A stretch of DNA of 64,000 bases from VYFG01 sp965248685 (GCA_965248685.1 CBDFKC010000003.1:2728001-2792000), one strand, 5' to 3'; counted from the first letter of the stretch, positions 44,158 to 53,359 are shown. The notes: generated by a model from the letters alone, not told the origin. Numbers and translations: made by a program.

Positions 44158-44192
44158 GGTTTACTCTGTATATTCCTAAAAGAATAAATCTG

Positions 44193-44627
44193 CTAACGTA
44201 CCTGAACCAGGAATTTAGTGCCCCGTACTGCGAGAACCGATGTCGGCAGCTCTACCTTCATAGCGTCTTCATTTTGCTTGGCAATTTGCCCTGAGCTAAT
44301 GGCAATCGTTCCCTTTTTGACTTTACTAACAAACTCTCCTTCATGGGTGGTACTGTTGAATCTAAATCTTTTGAGCGACAGAGTGGTTTCCGGACCACTC
44401 GAGAATCGAGAGTTATCAATAAAAGTTATACCCACCGAGCTATCCACACCTGTTACGATAGTATCCTGCTGCTCAAGCATATCTCCTGGTTTAACCAGGG
44501 TTGTTGCGCCGTCTCTCAATAGCTGAACATCGCCGGTAACAGATTTAACCTGTCCAATACCAGACTGGCCGAAAGCAGCCACGCTGAACAATATTGAACA
44601 TACAATAAGTCGCTGTAGTGTTTTCAT
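44193..44627 (-). CDS. Exported FecR-domain protein
   Basis: A 144-residue protein with a signal peptide (cleavage near FGQ) and one FecR domain: GDVQLLRDGATTLVKPGDMLEQQDTIVTGVDSSVGITFIDNSRFSSGPETTLSL, ending in the usual TSVLAVRGTKF. Short periplasmic FecR proteins of this kind are often encoded near CHASE2 receptors and OmpA-like lipoproteins, not TonB systems. First gene of the pair with the OmpA lipoprotein. Divergent from the RsbW-like gene. Confidence 0.85.
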   Translation of the reverse strand: MKTLQRLIVCSILFSVAAFGQSGIGQVKSVTGDVQLLRDGATTLVKPGDMLEQQDTIVTGVDSSVGITFIDNSRFSSGPETTLSLKRFRFNSTTHEGEFVSKVKKGTIAISSGQIAKQNEDAMKVELPTSVLAVRGTKFLVQVR

Positions 44628-44734
44628 ACTTGATCACCTATTTTATAATATTATTTCCCGGACGAAATTTAAGCCCAATCCAGATGAAACAATAGCATGT
44701 AATCTTCCGGGTTTCATCAATAATTCTAAAGTTA

Positions 44735-45166
44735 GTGAATACTGCAGCAATACAGTTCAGCAGCGTCAGATTGAGGGTCAGTGATGATACTCTGGCTGAA
44801 GCATCCGCTTTTTCTGATCAAAGCGTCGCGAAATTTGGCTTAACCGGTAAGGATAAATTTGTATTGTGTCTGCTTATTGAAGAATTGGTTTCGAACTGCA
44901 TTCATCACGGTTGCATGGATCATCAGCAACAAATTGATCTAAAATTAACTGCTACTGGAAAAGATTTGACTATTGAAATCAGTGATTGTGGGAAATCATT
45001 TAACCCGATTGAGGATTTAGGCGAGAGGAATATTGATATTGCGCTGGAGCAACGCAATACAGGCGGGCTGGGCTGGCATATTATTAACCACTTTTGTGAA
45101 ATTGCTAAGTATTCCCGGATAAATCAGCGGAATAATCTAGTATTGCGATATTCCCGGGTGGAATAA
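44735..45166 (+). CDS. RsbW-like anti-sigma-factor serine kinase
   Basis: A 143-residue HATPase_c_2 domain. The N box is LLIEELVSNCIHHG, the G1 box is EISDCGKSFNP, and GGLGWHIINHF forms the G2 region. Such proteins phosphorylate STAS antagonists and, in other cases, hold a sigma factor. It is therefore the missing third component for the STAS/SpoIIE operon at 19.3-22.8 kb, though separated by 22 kb. GTG start at 44735. The PLP enzyme gene follows 32 bases later. Confidence 0.85.
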   Translation: MNTAAIQFSSVRLRVSDDTLAEASAFSDQSVAKFGLTGKDKFVLCLLIEELVSNCIHHGCMDHQQQIDLKLTATGKDLTIEISDCGKSFNPIEDLGERNIDIALEQRNTGGLGWHIINHFCEIAKYSRINQRNNLVLRYSRVE

Positions 45167-45198
45167 GTTATTGGTTCCTGAAAGACAGACTTATTAGC

Positions 45199-46401
45199 AT
45201 GACCCACAATTTAGAGAAAAAAGGTATTCAGACCCGGGCAATTCACGGTGGTGAAGCGCCAGACGTGAGTACCGGAGCATCGGCGCCAAATCTGGTGATG
45301 TCGAGTACCTTCGTGGTGGATGAAGAGGTGAGTTTTTCGGCTAACAACATGTCGGAAGAAACCCCGTTTATTTATACCCGATGGGATAATCCAACAACCC
45401 AGCAGCTCGAACAAAAGTTATGCCTGCTGGAAGGCGCAGAGTCCTGCATTGCCTTTGCTACTGGTATGGCGGCCTCGATGTCGGTATTGCTAAATTATCT
45501 AAGCAGCGGAGACCATCTGATAATCAGTAACACGAATTATCCTGGAACCGCGGAATTTGCCCGCAACACTCTGACTCGATTGGGAATTGCAGTTACCCCG
45601 GTAGATACCGCAGAACTCCACGACATTAAGCTGGCCATACAAGACAATACGCGTTTGATCTGGATAGAAACACCGTCAAATCCCCTGCTACGTCTTTCTG
45701 ACATTAAAGGAACTGCTGAAATTGCTCGGAATCAACAAGCATTATTGGCTGTTGACTCCACATTTGCTACGCCAATTGCTACCAGACCGCTCGAATTGGG
45801 TGCAGATCTGGTGGTACATTCACTTACCAAGTATATCGGGGGGCATGGAGATGCCATGGGAGGAGCGGTTTGCGGAAAGCAGGCGCTGATTGGCCCGTTG
45901 CGGGGAGAAGCACTGGTTCATTATGGAGGTGTCATTAGTCCATTCAATTCCTGGCTTATCATGCGCGGCATGGCGACCTTACCAATTAGAATGCGGAGTC
46001 ACCAAGAGAACGCTCTAGTGGTAGCTGAATTCCTCTCCGGGCACCCGGCGGTTGAAAAAGTAATTTACCCAGGATTGCCTTCCCATCCACAACATCAGCT
46101 CGCCAGTGCTCAGATGGAAAACTATTCGGGAATGGTGTCGTTCCGAACCCGGGAACCCGTTAAACTGGCGAATCATATGATGCAACAGCTAGCCGTGATT
46201 CACTATGCGGTCTCGCTCGGTCATCATCGCAGCCTGATTTATTTAATGCAGACCAAAGATTTGGTTGAGTCTTCTTATCAACTTGAGGGTGTTGAACTCG
46301 AAAAGTACCGCGATACGGCAGGGGAGGGTGTGTTTCGGTTGTCTGTTGGTCTGGAGGACGCTAAAGATATTTGTGCTGATCTGGAGCAGGTATTGGGCTG
46401 A
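45199..46401 (+). CDS. Cys/Met-metabolism PLP enzyme (cystathionine synthase/lyase family)
   Basis: A 400-residue PLP enzyme of the cystathionine gamma-synthase/beta-lyase/methionine gamma-lyase family. It has YTRWDNPTTQQLEQKLCLLEG, FATGMAASMS and the PLP-lysine K211 in VVHSLTKYIGGHGDAMGG. The conserved C-terminal FRLSVGLED is present. Which of the reactions it carries out cannot be told. The fusion protein encoded at 49.2-51.0 kb has its PLP-lysine at the same residue number, so the two are paralogues within one neighbourhood. It converges with the MFS gene. Confidence 0.88.
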   Translation: MTHNLEKKGIQTRAIHGGEAPDVSTGASAPNLVMSSTFVVDEEVSFSANNMSEETPFIYTRWDNPTTQQLEQKLCLLEGAESCIAFATGMAASMSVLLNYLSSGDHLIISNTNYPGTAEFARNTLTRLGIAVTPVDTAELHDIKLAIQDNTRLIWIETPSNPLLRLSDIKGTAEIARNQQALLAVDSTFATPIATRPLELGADLVVHSLTKYIGGHGDAMGGAVCGKQALIGPLRGEALVHYGGVISPFNSWLIMRGMATLPIRMRSHQENALVVAEFLSGHPAVEKVIYPGLPSHPQHQLASAQMENYSGMVSFRTREPVKLANHMMQQLAVIHYAVSLGHHRSLIYLMQTKDLVESSYQLEGVELEKYRDTAGEGVFRLSVGLEDAKDICADLEQVLG

Positions 46402-46422
46402 AAATAATTACGGCGCAACGTA

Positions 46423-47958
46423 CTATTCGGGCAAACTATTGTTCCAAAAATTTTTGAATAAATAAACCGCAGGGATTAACAGGGCCATCAGAGCCCCGCA
46501 GATAAAGAAGCTGTTGTTGTAGGCAATCATTGTTGCCTGTCTCCCAACCTCGGTGTGCAGGGCCTGGATGCCATTCAGATCGACAATGGACCAGGAATTG
46601 TTGGTTGATGGATTCAGTAATACTTGGTTAAACCGATCGATATTTTCCGACAGGAGTGTATGGTTGATTTGGGAGAGTCGCGCGTGAGCACCGATTATCG
46701 CCGAGGTACCGATTGCGTATCCAATGTCAAAGTTGAGGTAAAACATGGCGAATCCCTGATCCTGGTATTTGCCTTTGAGATTTGACAAAACCATCCGATT
46801 GAGCGGTGCCCAGATACAACTGGTTCCGACTCCTGACAGAAAATTGGTCCACTGTACGTCAAATGGATGAATGTCTATGGACCAATGCGCCATTTCCCAG
46901 GCGGGTAATATATTACATAGTAATCCAAACACAATAAGAGGGCGCGGGTCGATCTTTTCCCGTACTTGGGTAAGGACTATCAAACTAATAATCGAACCCA
47001 CTCCTCTGGAAAGTAACAATTGACCGACTTCAAATGGGGGGAAGTCTCCAATTTGAGCTAGCATCAATGGCAATAGCAAAAGTGGCATGTAGATAGCGCC
47101 GCCTACGATAAAAATTACAAACTGTCCCAAAGAGAAGTTAAAGTTGCGGAACAGGCCTCGGTCAAAAAAAGTCTCTTTGCCCGTTACCGTATGAACCACG
47201 AATAGGTAAAGCAGAGTTAACGTAAGCGTTGTGATGATGAGGATCTCATTTGATTCAAACCAGTCCAGGCGTTCGGCTCGGGCCAGCATATATTGAAGTA
47301 AACTGACACCGATGATCAGGGTTAAAAATCCGAACCAGTCCAGTTTCTGGCGGGCTTTCGAGGTGGCAGGAACAAGCACCACGCCTGCAATAAATACGCC
47401 GATACAAATGGGCACATTCATATAGTAGATCAGTGGCCAGCTGTATTGTTCGATAACCAGGCCTGCCACCACTGGCGCAATCACGTTACCAGTAACAAAG
47501 CCCAATGCCCAGAATGATGTCGCCATGGAGTATCGGTTTGGCGGAAACGAATTGACCGTAATCAGTTGGCCCAGTGCAATAAGGGGCGCTCCAGTTACCC
47601 CCTGGATGAAACGCCAGAGGACTTCCTGTTCCAGAGTGGTGGCACTGCCGCAACCTATTAGCGAAACAGTAAATCCACCGATGGCAAATAAAAACATTTG
47701 CTTGCGACCGAACCGGGCGCTCAGCCATCCGATGCTGGCGGTCATTGCCGCACTGCCAACGATAAACGCGATCATGACCCAGGCGATCTGATCGTTAGTG
47801 GCAGAAAAAGACCCCTTCATGTCCGGTAACGCAACGCTGACCGAATTCCAGGTAAATGAATAGACCCAGCTACCAAGGGTTGCGCAAATTGCCGTAGGCC
47901 ACGGTTGTACTTCTGGCTCTATGAGCAATTGGTCGTCAGTATTGGGCACCGTGGACAC
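46423..47958 (-). CDS. DHA2-type MFS exporter (EmrB/QacA-like)
   Basis: A 511-residue, 14-helix-type major facilitator. The opening WNSVSVALPDMKGSFSATNDQIAWV and the GWLSARFGRKQM loop with GAPLIALGQLI (motif C region) mark the DHA2 drug:proton antiporter group. No EmrA-like membrane-fusion gene is present. It is the last gene of the SoxR-linked operon, 19 bases after the ATP-grasp gene, so it is likely to export that pathway's product or a toxic redox compound. Confidence 0.9.
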   Translation of the reverse strand: MSTVPNTDDQLLIEPEVQPWPTAICATLGSWVYSFTWNSVSVALPDMKGSFSATNDQIAWVMIAFIVGSAAMTASIGWLSARFGRKQMFLFAIGGFTVSLIGCGSATTLEQEVLWRFIQGVTGAPLIALGQLITVNSFPPNRYSMATSFWALGFVTGNVIAPVVAGLVIEQYSWPLIYYMNVPICIGVFIAGVVLVPATSKARQKLDWFGFLTLIIGVSLLQYMLARAERLDWFESNEILIITTLTLTLLYLFVVHTVTGKETFFDRGLFRNFNFSLGQFVIFIVGGAIYMPLLLLPLMLAQIGDFPPFEVGQLLLSRGVGSIISLIVLTQVREKIDPRPLIVFGLLCNILPAWEMAHWSIDIHPFDVQWTNFLSGVGTSCIWAPLNRMVLSNLKGKYQDQGFAMFYLNFDIGYAIGTSAIIGAHARLSQINHTLLSENIDRFNQVLLNPSTNNSWSIVDLNGIQALHTEVGRQATMIAYNNSFFICGALMALLIPAVYLFKNFWNNSLPE

Positions 47959-47977
47959 CCTCCGCTAGCACAATGGA

Positions 47978-49204
47978 TTATTCTATAATCTCTATTGTGA
48001 TTCGGTTAAAGGCTTCACGCAATGCCCATTCGACGCGCTGTCGATTGGATCCATGGGCAAATATAAAACCAAGGTAACGATCGCCATAAGGTAATGGAAA
48101 GACCGTATCTCCTAGAGGAATATCTATTGTTATATCTGTAATTTCGTCGATCGATCGTGCGTCTTCGATGCCTGCTATGGATTTGAGGCGTCCAGAATTA
48201 TGGATCGGCATCATCATTACTCCGGAAGCGGGTGAGCTTAATCCAGGTTGATCAATTGGCTGGCCAATTGCCTGACGCAGGATGAGTTCTTGCAACGATA
48301 CATTATCACCAAATTTAAGGATATTAGAGCACCGACCCCCGATTGTACGGTTAGCCATTTCAACCAACCAGCAGCCTCTCCGGTTAAGTCTCAATTCTGC
48401 ATGAACAGGGCCTTGGATGAGTTTCAGAACATCGCAGGCTTGCTGTACTGTATCGAACATTGCGTGTTGCTGGTGAAGGGAATGGGTGGATGGGGTTAAA
48501 TAAATCGATTCCTCAAAATAGGGACCATTGAGAGGATTTGGCTTATCGAATATCGCAAGTGGGGTTAATTGGCCTTGAGAAAGAATCGCTTCCACCGCAA
48601 CTTCCGTTCCAGGAATAAAATCCTCACAAATAAAGCAATTGGCTTGTGAATGCGGGAGTGCTTGGCAACTCTGGATGATTTCCAGAATAGTTCTGGCGGC
48701 GGCAAAATATTGGTTTGGATTATTTGCTCGGATAACCCCTCGACTGGCCGAAAGTCCGAGTGGTTTCATCACACAGGGAAATTGGATCAAATCCAGGCTG
48801 GAATCGACATCGCTAAATTTAATTAAACGGAATTGTGGGTTAAGTAAGTCTGAATCACCAAGACGTTGCCGAAATAGAAATTTATCGTGACAATCTCTGA
48901 CGGCCTCTGGAGAATTGCCGATCAGGCCGATTTGCCTGGATGCGTAAGCAGCGACTAATGCGGTAGTTTCATCTATGCCGACAACAGAAAGTGGAGATTT
49001 GCTTCCGGCAAACTTCGTGATCTGAGAAGCAGCGAGCTCGGGTTGGCTAAAATCAAGCTGTATTAAATTGTCGTTTCCGAATGCGTTGATCGCAAGGGAT
49101 TGGTCAGTACCAACGATTAATTCCAGGTCAAGTTTTGCAGCAGCACTTATAAATTCGCTGACCTGATAGGAAGTGCTCGGTAATAATAAAAAGAGCTGGT
49201 CCAT
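47978..49204 (-). CDS. ATP-grasp ligase (carboxylate-amine ligase type)
   Basis: A 408-residue ATP-grasp enzyme. ATP-binding features are FPCVMKPLGLSASRGV (Lys and glycine-rich loop), ICEDFIPGTEVAVEAIL and the metal-binding HAELRLNRRGCWLVEMANRTIGGR. The arrangement resembles L-amino-acid ligases and other carboxylate-amine ligases, which activate a carboxylate as acyl phosphate and couple it to an amine. Substrates are unknown. It lies 20 bases behind the PLP-NifU fusion gene and 19 bases ahead of the exporter gene, which suggests that it makes an exported peptide-like product. Confidence 0.88.
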   Translation of the reverse strand: MDQLFLLLPSTSYQVSEFISAAAKLDLELIVGTDQSLAINAFGNDNLIQLDFSQPELAASQITKFAGSKSPLSVVGIDETTALVAAYASRQIGLIGNSPEAVRDCHDKFLFRQRLGDSDLLNPQFRLIKFSDVDSSLDLIQFPCVMKPLGLSASRGVIRANNPNQYFAAARTILEIIQSCQALPHSQANCFICEDFIPGTEVAVEAILSQGQLTPLAIFDKPNPLNGPYFEESIYLTPSTHSLHQQHAMFDTVQQACDVLKLIQGPVHAELRLNRRGCWLVEMANRTIGGRCSNILKFGDNVSLQELILRQAIGQPIDQPGLSSPASGVMMMPIHNSGRLKSIAGIEDARSIDEITDITIDIPLGDTVFPLPYGDRYLGFIFAHGSNRQRVEWALREAFNRITIEIIE

Positions 49205-49224
49205 GGGGCCATGGCTACTCTGGA

Positions 49225-50961
49225 TTAACTGCCTTTTTTCGTTTTAAAAAAAGGGCTGGTACCTGCGGTGTGATCAGTGACATCCACCACAGAAATAACT
49301 TCCGGAATATTGCGTTTAATCAACAATTCAACCCCTTGCCTAACTGTAACCTCAGCCATGGCACAACCCTGGCAGCCACCGGAAAGAGAAATGTAAACAG
49401 ATTGTCCAGAGATTTTTTCCAGCAAAATCTCTCCTTGATGACTGGCGATAGCTGGATTTATTTGGGTGGTAATTAAATGGGTAACACGATCTTTCAGGGA
49501 TAATGTCGAGGGTTGGGACTGGGCTGAATCCATCTCTTCACCGCAGACGATTTCGACCTGGGCATCAGCGTCGATATAGTGTCTGATCAAACCAGTAATA
49601 TGATTTTGCAGGGGCAGCACCGCGCCGGGGGAACCCTGGAGTTGAATCCGGTAACTATTTTTTATTACCCGGGCGCGCGCGATATCACCGCCCCGTTCCA
49701 TTACTACGGGGCGAATTTTTTCAGTAACTAATGCGTCCAATTGATCTGTTGTTGACACTGGCGCGGCATCGGCAATTGCAGGCCCAGTTACATTGTGATC
49801 CAGTGCTTGCTCGAGATCCGTTATCAGGTCGTCAATATTCTCCAGACCAACTGACAGTCTCAGCAGATCCCTTGGCACCGGTGAGGCCGGGCCTTCGATA
49901 CTGGCCCGATGCTCGATCAGACTTTCGACCCCGCCTAGAGAAGTGGCTCGTTTAAACACCTTGACCCTGGCCGCAGTCTCCATCGCAGCGGCTTCTCCAC
50001 CAACCAGGCGAATAGATAACATGCCACCAAAACCATTATTCATTTGGGTTAACGCGACCGCGTGCCCGGGGTGACTGACTAGACCAGGATATAACACCTG
50101 GCGTAATTTGACATGGGTCTCCAGATGGGTTGCTATTGCCATGGCCGAGGCTGAACTGCGCGCTACACGGATAAATAGTGTTCGCATCCCGCGTAAAAGC
50201 AGCCAGGCTTCGAACGGTCCAAGGACGGCGCCGGCGTCACGGCGCCAGGCCTTTATGCGATTCCACAGGCCGTCCTGAACCCGACAAACCACCGCACCCG
50301 CCAACACGTCACTGTGACCATTAAGGTATTTAGTTGCTGAGTGAACCACCAAATCCACGCCGAATTCAATGGGTCGAGTGATAACTGGCGAAGCAACGGT
50401 GCTGTCCACCGCAACCCGGGCGCCTGCCCCATGGGCGATGGCTGTAATGGCTTTAATATCGGCAATATCCCAGGTTGGATTGCTTGGCGTTTCAAGCCAG
50501 ACCAAACGGGTGACCCCTGGCCGAATAGCTCTTTCAACATTGTCGGTAGCGCTGGTATCAATAAATTCAACGTCAAGACCCCAGGCCATAGCGGACTCAA
50601 TTAACCATTTACGCAATGCCCAGTACATGACTTTTGGTGCGATGACATGATCTCCTGGCAGCAGAGACTGGAATACAGCGGTCGCGGCTGCCATGCCGGA
50701 GCTGAATAAAATGCAGTCGCTGCCGCCCTCAAGAACGCTCAGCAGTTTTTCCGACTCGTCATAGGTTGGGTTATGCGGGCGGGTATACCCCCGGCCCGAA
50801 CTATATTCGCCGTCAGCGTCCCGCTCGTAAGTAGTGGAGGGGTAAATTGCCGCGACCAATGCACGAGTTTCACCATCAACATGTCCCATGGCCTGGGCTG
50901 TCAGGGTTTCGTGGTGCAGAGAATCCGGATTATCTGGCGTTTCTGATCGGTTTGAAGACAT
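49225..50961 (-). CDS. PLP Cys/Met enzyme fused to two NifU-like C-terminal domains
   Basis: A ~578-residue fusion. Residues ~10-390 are a cystathionine-synthase/lyase-family PLP enzyme (PHNPTYDESEKLLSVLEGG, FSSGMAAATAVFQ, PLP-lysine K211 in VVHSATKYLNGHSD). Two NifU C-terminal (Nfu) domains follow. The first (about 405-475) lacks cysteines at the cluster site, and the second (about 490-565) keeps GGC530-Q-G-C533, the CxxC that binds an iron-sulfur cluster in NfuA. I know no characterised protein with this order. Start: ATG 50961, chosen over 51021 because the longer form would overlap the GST gene; the 16-base gap fits an operon. Confidence 0.88.
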   Translation of the reverse strand: MSSNRSETPDNPDSLHHETLTAQAMGHVDGETRALVAAIYPSTTYERDADGEYSSGRGYTRPHNPTYDESEKLLSVLEGGSDCILFSSGMAAATAVFQSLLPGDHVIAPKVMYWALRKWLIESAMAWGLDVEFIDTSATDNVERAIRPGVTRLVWLETPSNPTWDIADIKAITAIAHGAGARVAVDSTVASPVITRPIEFGVDLVVHSATKYLNGHSDVLAGAVVCRVQDGLWNRIKAWRRDAGAVLGPFEAWLLLRGMRTLFIRVARSSASAMAIATHLETHVKLRQVLYPGLVSHPGHAVALTQMNNGFGGMLSIRLVGGEAAAMETAARVKVFKRATSLGGVESLIEHRASIEGPASPVPRDLLRLSVGLENIDDLITDLEQALDHNVTGPAIADAAPVSTTDQLDALVTEKIRPVVMERGGDIARARVIKNSYRIQLQGSPGAVLPLQNHITGLIRHYIDADAQVEIVCGEEMDSAQSQPSTLSLKDRVTHLITTQINPAIASHQGEILLEKISGQSVYISLSGGCQGCAMAEVTVRQGVELLIKRNIPEVISVVDVTDHTAGTSPFFKTKKGS

Positions 50962-50977
50962 TTCTTTTTTTCGGGAC

Positions 50978-51622
50978 TTAGCCACCGCCTCCCTGCATCC
51001 ACTCATTGGTTGCGTGGGCACTTTGATCGGTAATCGACTTCACCACGGGATGGCTATAGATTGTTTTACGCCATCGTTGCATTTTGGGGCCAAATTCCTG
51101 GGTTCTACCAAATACCGGAAGTAAAATATCTGCCAGAGTAAGGGTCCCGGGGAACGCGATGTCTGCCATGCTGATTTCGCTGGATGCCATATATGGATCG
51201 GGACTGATCAGTTGCTCCAGTTTATCCAATCGCGCCTGATACTTATCCAGACGAAACGTGGTGATTTCCTGATCCCGGGTTTCCGGGTCCATTTGCCCAA
51301 ACAACGCGCGTAAATTGGGTTCCAGCCAGAGATCATGGTAACGGGATAAGAGCCGCTGCTGGGCGCGATCTGCATGATTGCCATGGAGTAGAGGAGGATT
51401 AGGATATTTCTCTTCCAGGTATTCAGTAATAATATCCGATTCGCTAGTGGCAAAGGTATCGTCCTTGATCCCGGGAATCGTCCCGAGCGCGACGATTTTC
51501 ATGTACTCATCGGAGCTGTAGCCCCCTGGCGGTGGTTCCATCTGGTAGCTTACATTCTTGATATCCAGCGCCATCCTGACTTTGGCACTATAGGTACTGA
51601 CCGGTAGAGCATAGAGAATCAC
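50978..51622 (-). CDS. Glutathione S-transferase
   Basis: A 214-residue GST. The N-terminal thioredoxin-fold domain has ILYALPVSTYSAKVRMALDIKNVSY with likely Ser/Tyr active-site residues, the cis-proline stretch LGTIPGIKDD and the glutathione-binding ATSESDIITEYLEEKY. The all-alpha domain follows, with MASSEISMADIAFPGTL. It conjugates or isomerises electrophiles with glutathione. It is second in the SoxR-linked operon, 42 bases behind the Rieske gene. Confidence 0.9.
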   Translation of the reverse strand: MILYALPVSTYSAKVRMALDIKNVSYQMEPPPGGYSSDEYMKIVALGTIPGIKDDTFATSESDIITEYLEEKYPNPPLLHGNHADRAQQRLLSRYHDLWLEPNLRALFGQMDPETRDQEITTFRLDKYQARLDKLEQLISPDPYMASSEISMADIAFPGTLTLADILLPVFGRTQEFGPKMQRWRKTIYSHPVVKSITDQSAHATNEWMQGGGG

Positions 51623-51664
51623 TTGAGCCTCCTTGATGATATGGGAGGCTCAATAGTAATCCAC

Positions 51665-53269
51665 TCAGTCTTTAGCCACAAACTGAATCGACTGATGAGC
51701 AGTGCGCCAGACCTGCCTGCGCCGAAGTGGAGAATTGAAAAACCGATTTAGCGATGCGCTTAGAATCTTCCCCTGGTCGGCATGAACTTCTCTAATTTCT
51801 TCACGAATTGCGAGGGCTAGTTTTAATAAATGCACCGAGACGATGAACTCTCCCTGGCCGTGGTCAAAAACTTGTGCGACAAGTTTTTGCATATCCTTAT
51901 CTATATTCTTGGAGTGCCACGATTCAAGGTCATATTCTGTAGTGGTATAAGCTGCGTTACGGCCGTTGAAACAGGCCATTTGTAATAGTCCCTGAGGCCA
52001 AAGTTCGGGAAACTTGGTGCATTGTTTTCGAACAGCATTGGCAAAGGTTAGCCCATGAGTAAAATCCAACCAGCCGACATTCCCCGATACGGTGACGTGG
52101 ACTTTGTTTTGCTGTTCGATATCGAAACTCAGTAAGTTTATGGCATTCGCCAGAAGCAATTCGTTGTAGATAATTTCTGGTTTTGCGTTGCTGCAGGCTA
52201 CGGTGAGCTTTAACGCAGTGTTAATACCTTTTTTACGCCAGTTGCTTGCCAGCGGCAGGGTGTTGCCGTGGGTTCCCCAGGCCTGGAGTGAAGAACCGTA
52301 ATTACTGAATTCGGGAATCTTGTCTTCCCTTGCAGCAAATAGAATTCCTCTTACTAAAGAAAGTAATAATGGTTCAGCAACTTCGTCTCCGAGTTGGATT
52401 ATTAACTCCCGGGCTTTGGTCACATAGATTATTGAATGGCCGAAATCATTGTAATGCGCCAACGCTGCATGGGTTAGACCTCGTTCGAAATCGTCGAAAG
52501 CTAGACCATCGTGTAATCCGCCACGGATCATTGAAATTGCCAGGTCTTGATTTTCCAATTCAACCGCTTCGATAAAAGCAGCCTCATCGTATGAAATGAC
52601 TTCGCATCCGTACAAATAATCTCTTTCGCGTAATACATCATAGGAAGCATGGGCCACGCTCTCGACCAGGCAAACCAATTGCAATTCAGCATTCCCCTGG
52701 TTTTCTTCATAAAGAGTCAGCCAGTCTGCCATGCCGGCATAAGCATGGGTCCAGCCAAACTCCATTTTCTGCCAGGACCATTGAATGGACAAACGCAAGG
52801 ATTCCAGGGGATCACCGCCGAGACGGATCAGGCGTGCGATCTCCCGAGCAATGCGATCATAGGAATGATCATCGAATGCATCGCGTAAACTGTTAACCAC
52901 GGCATCATGGCGCTCTGCCCATGGTCGTTCGGTAAGATCGACCCAGATTTCATCTCCCCGAACCGCTACAGGGTAGGTGCGTAGCTTATCCCCACCATAG
53001 AGGTTTTCACCAGATTCGAGATCGAACTTCCAATTGTGCCAATTGCAGGTAAGAATGCACTTGCCCGAGACGCTACCCTGGGATAAAGGATAGCCTTCGT
53101 GGGGACATCGATTATCACAGGCCCGGATGCCAGCGACGGTATCAAATAATGCGATTTGTCTGCCGCCGACCCGGACCAGCATTGCCTTGGCCTGCTGTAA
53201 ATCGGCTAATGGCTTCGCGAAATACCAGTTGTCACTGGTATCGTGTCCGAATTTAACATTGGCTTCCAT
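51665..53269 (-). CDS. Rieske [2Fe-2S] protein with large unassigned helical domain
   Basis: A 534-residue protein. A complete Rieske domain (residues ~10-115) has C55-P-H57 and C75-N-W-H78. Instead of a ring-hydroxylase domain it carries about 410 residues of mostly helical sequence containing several histidines (HASYDVLRERDYLYG, HAALAHYNDFGHSIIYVTKARELI). This tail faintly recalls questin-oxidase-like proteins, but I cannot assign it. The start is ATG 53269; an upstream extension to 53461 would run through the promoter. First gene of the operon, directly under the SoxR-type promoter. Confidence 0.8.
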   Translation of the reverse strand: MEANVKFGHDTSDNWYFAKPLADLQQAKAMLVRVGGRQIALFDTVAGIRACDNRCPHEGYPLSQGSVSGKCILTCNWHNWKFDLESGENLYGGDKLRTYPVAVRGDEIWVDLTERPWAERHDAVVNSLRDAFDDHSYDRIAREIARLIRLGGDPLESLRLSIQWSWQKMEFGWTHAYAGMADWLTLYEENQGNAELQLVCLVESVAHASYDVLRERDYLYGCEVISYDEAAFIEAVELENQDLAISMIRGGLHDGLAFDDFERGLTHAALAHYNDFGHSIIYVTKARELIIQLGDEVAEPLLLSLVRGILFAAREDKIPEFSNYGSSLQAWGTHGNTLPLASNWRKKGINTALKLTVACSNAKPEIIYNELLLANAINLLSFDIEQQNKVHVTVSGNVGWLDFTHGLTFANAVRKQCTKFPELWPQGLLQMACFNGRNAAYTTTEYDLESWHSKNIDKDMQKLVAQVFDHGQGEFIVSVHLLKLALAIREEIREVHADQGKILSASLNRFFNSPLRRRQVWRTAHQSIQFVAKD

Positions 53270-53303
53270 AAAATTTTCATCAGGGTTTGGTTGCAATATA
53301 ACG

Positions 53304-53334
53304 ATTATAGAAGTTAAAGTTAACTTCAAGTCAA
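53304..53334 (-). promoter_or_regulatory. SoxR-type promoter and operator of the Rieske operon
   Basis: On the minus strand, TTGACT (53334-53329) and TATAAT (53309-53304) are separated by 19 bases, the spacing that MerR-family activators correct. The spacer is filled by a perfect 18-bp dyad, GAAGTTAA-CT-TTAACTTC (53310-53327), very close to known SoxR boxes. SoxR is encoded 26 bases away on the other strand. Predicted transcript start near 53297, about 28 bases before the Rieske ATG. Confidence 0.9.
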
Positions 53335-53359
53335 GGATAAAATACCAGAGCACAATATT

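Noticed and set aside
44193..44627. FecR as part of an iron-siderophore FecIR system
   Set aside because: No FecI-type sigma factor or TonB-dependent receptor gene is adjacent; the protein lacks the N-terminal cytoplasmic anti-sigma region and has a cleavable signal peptide.
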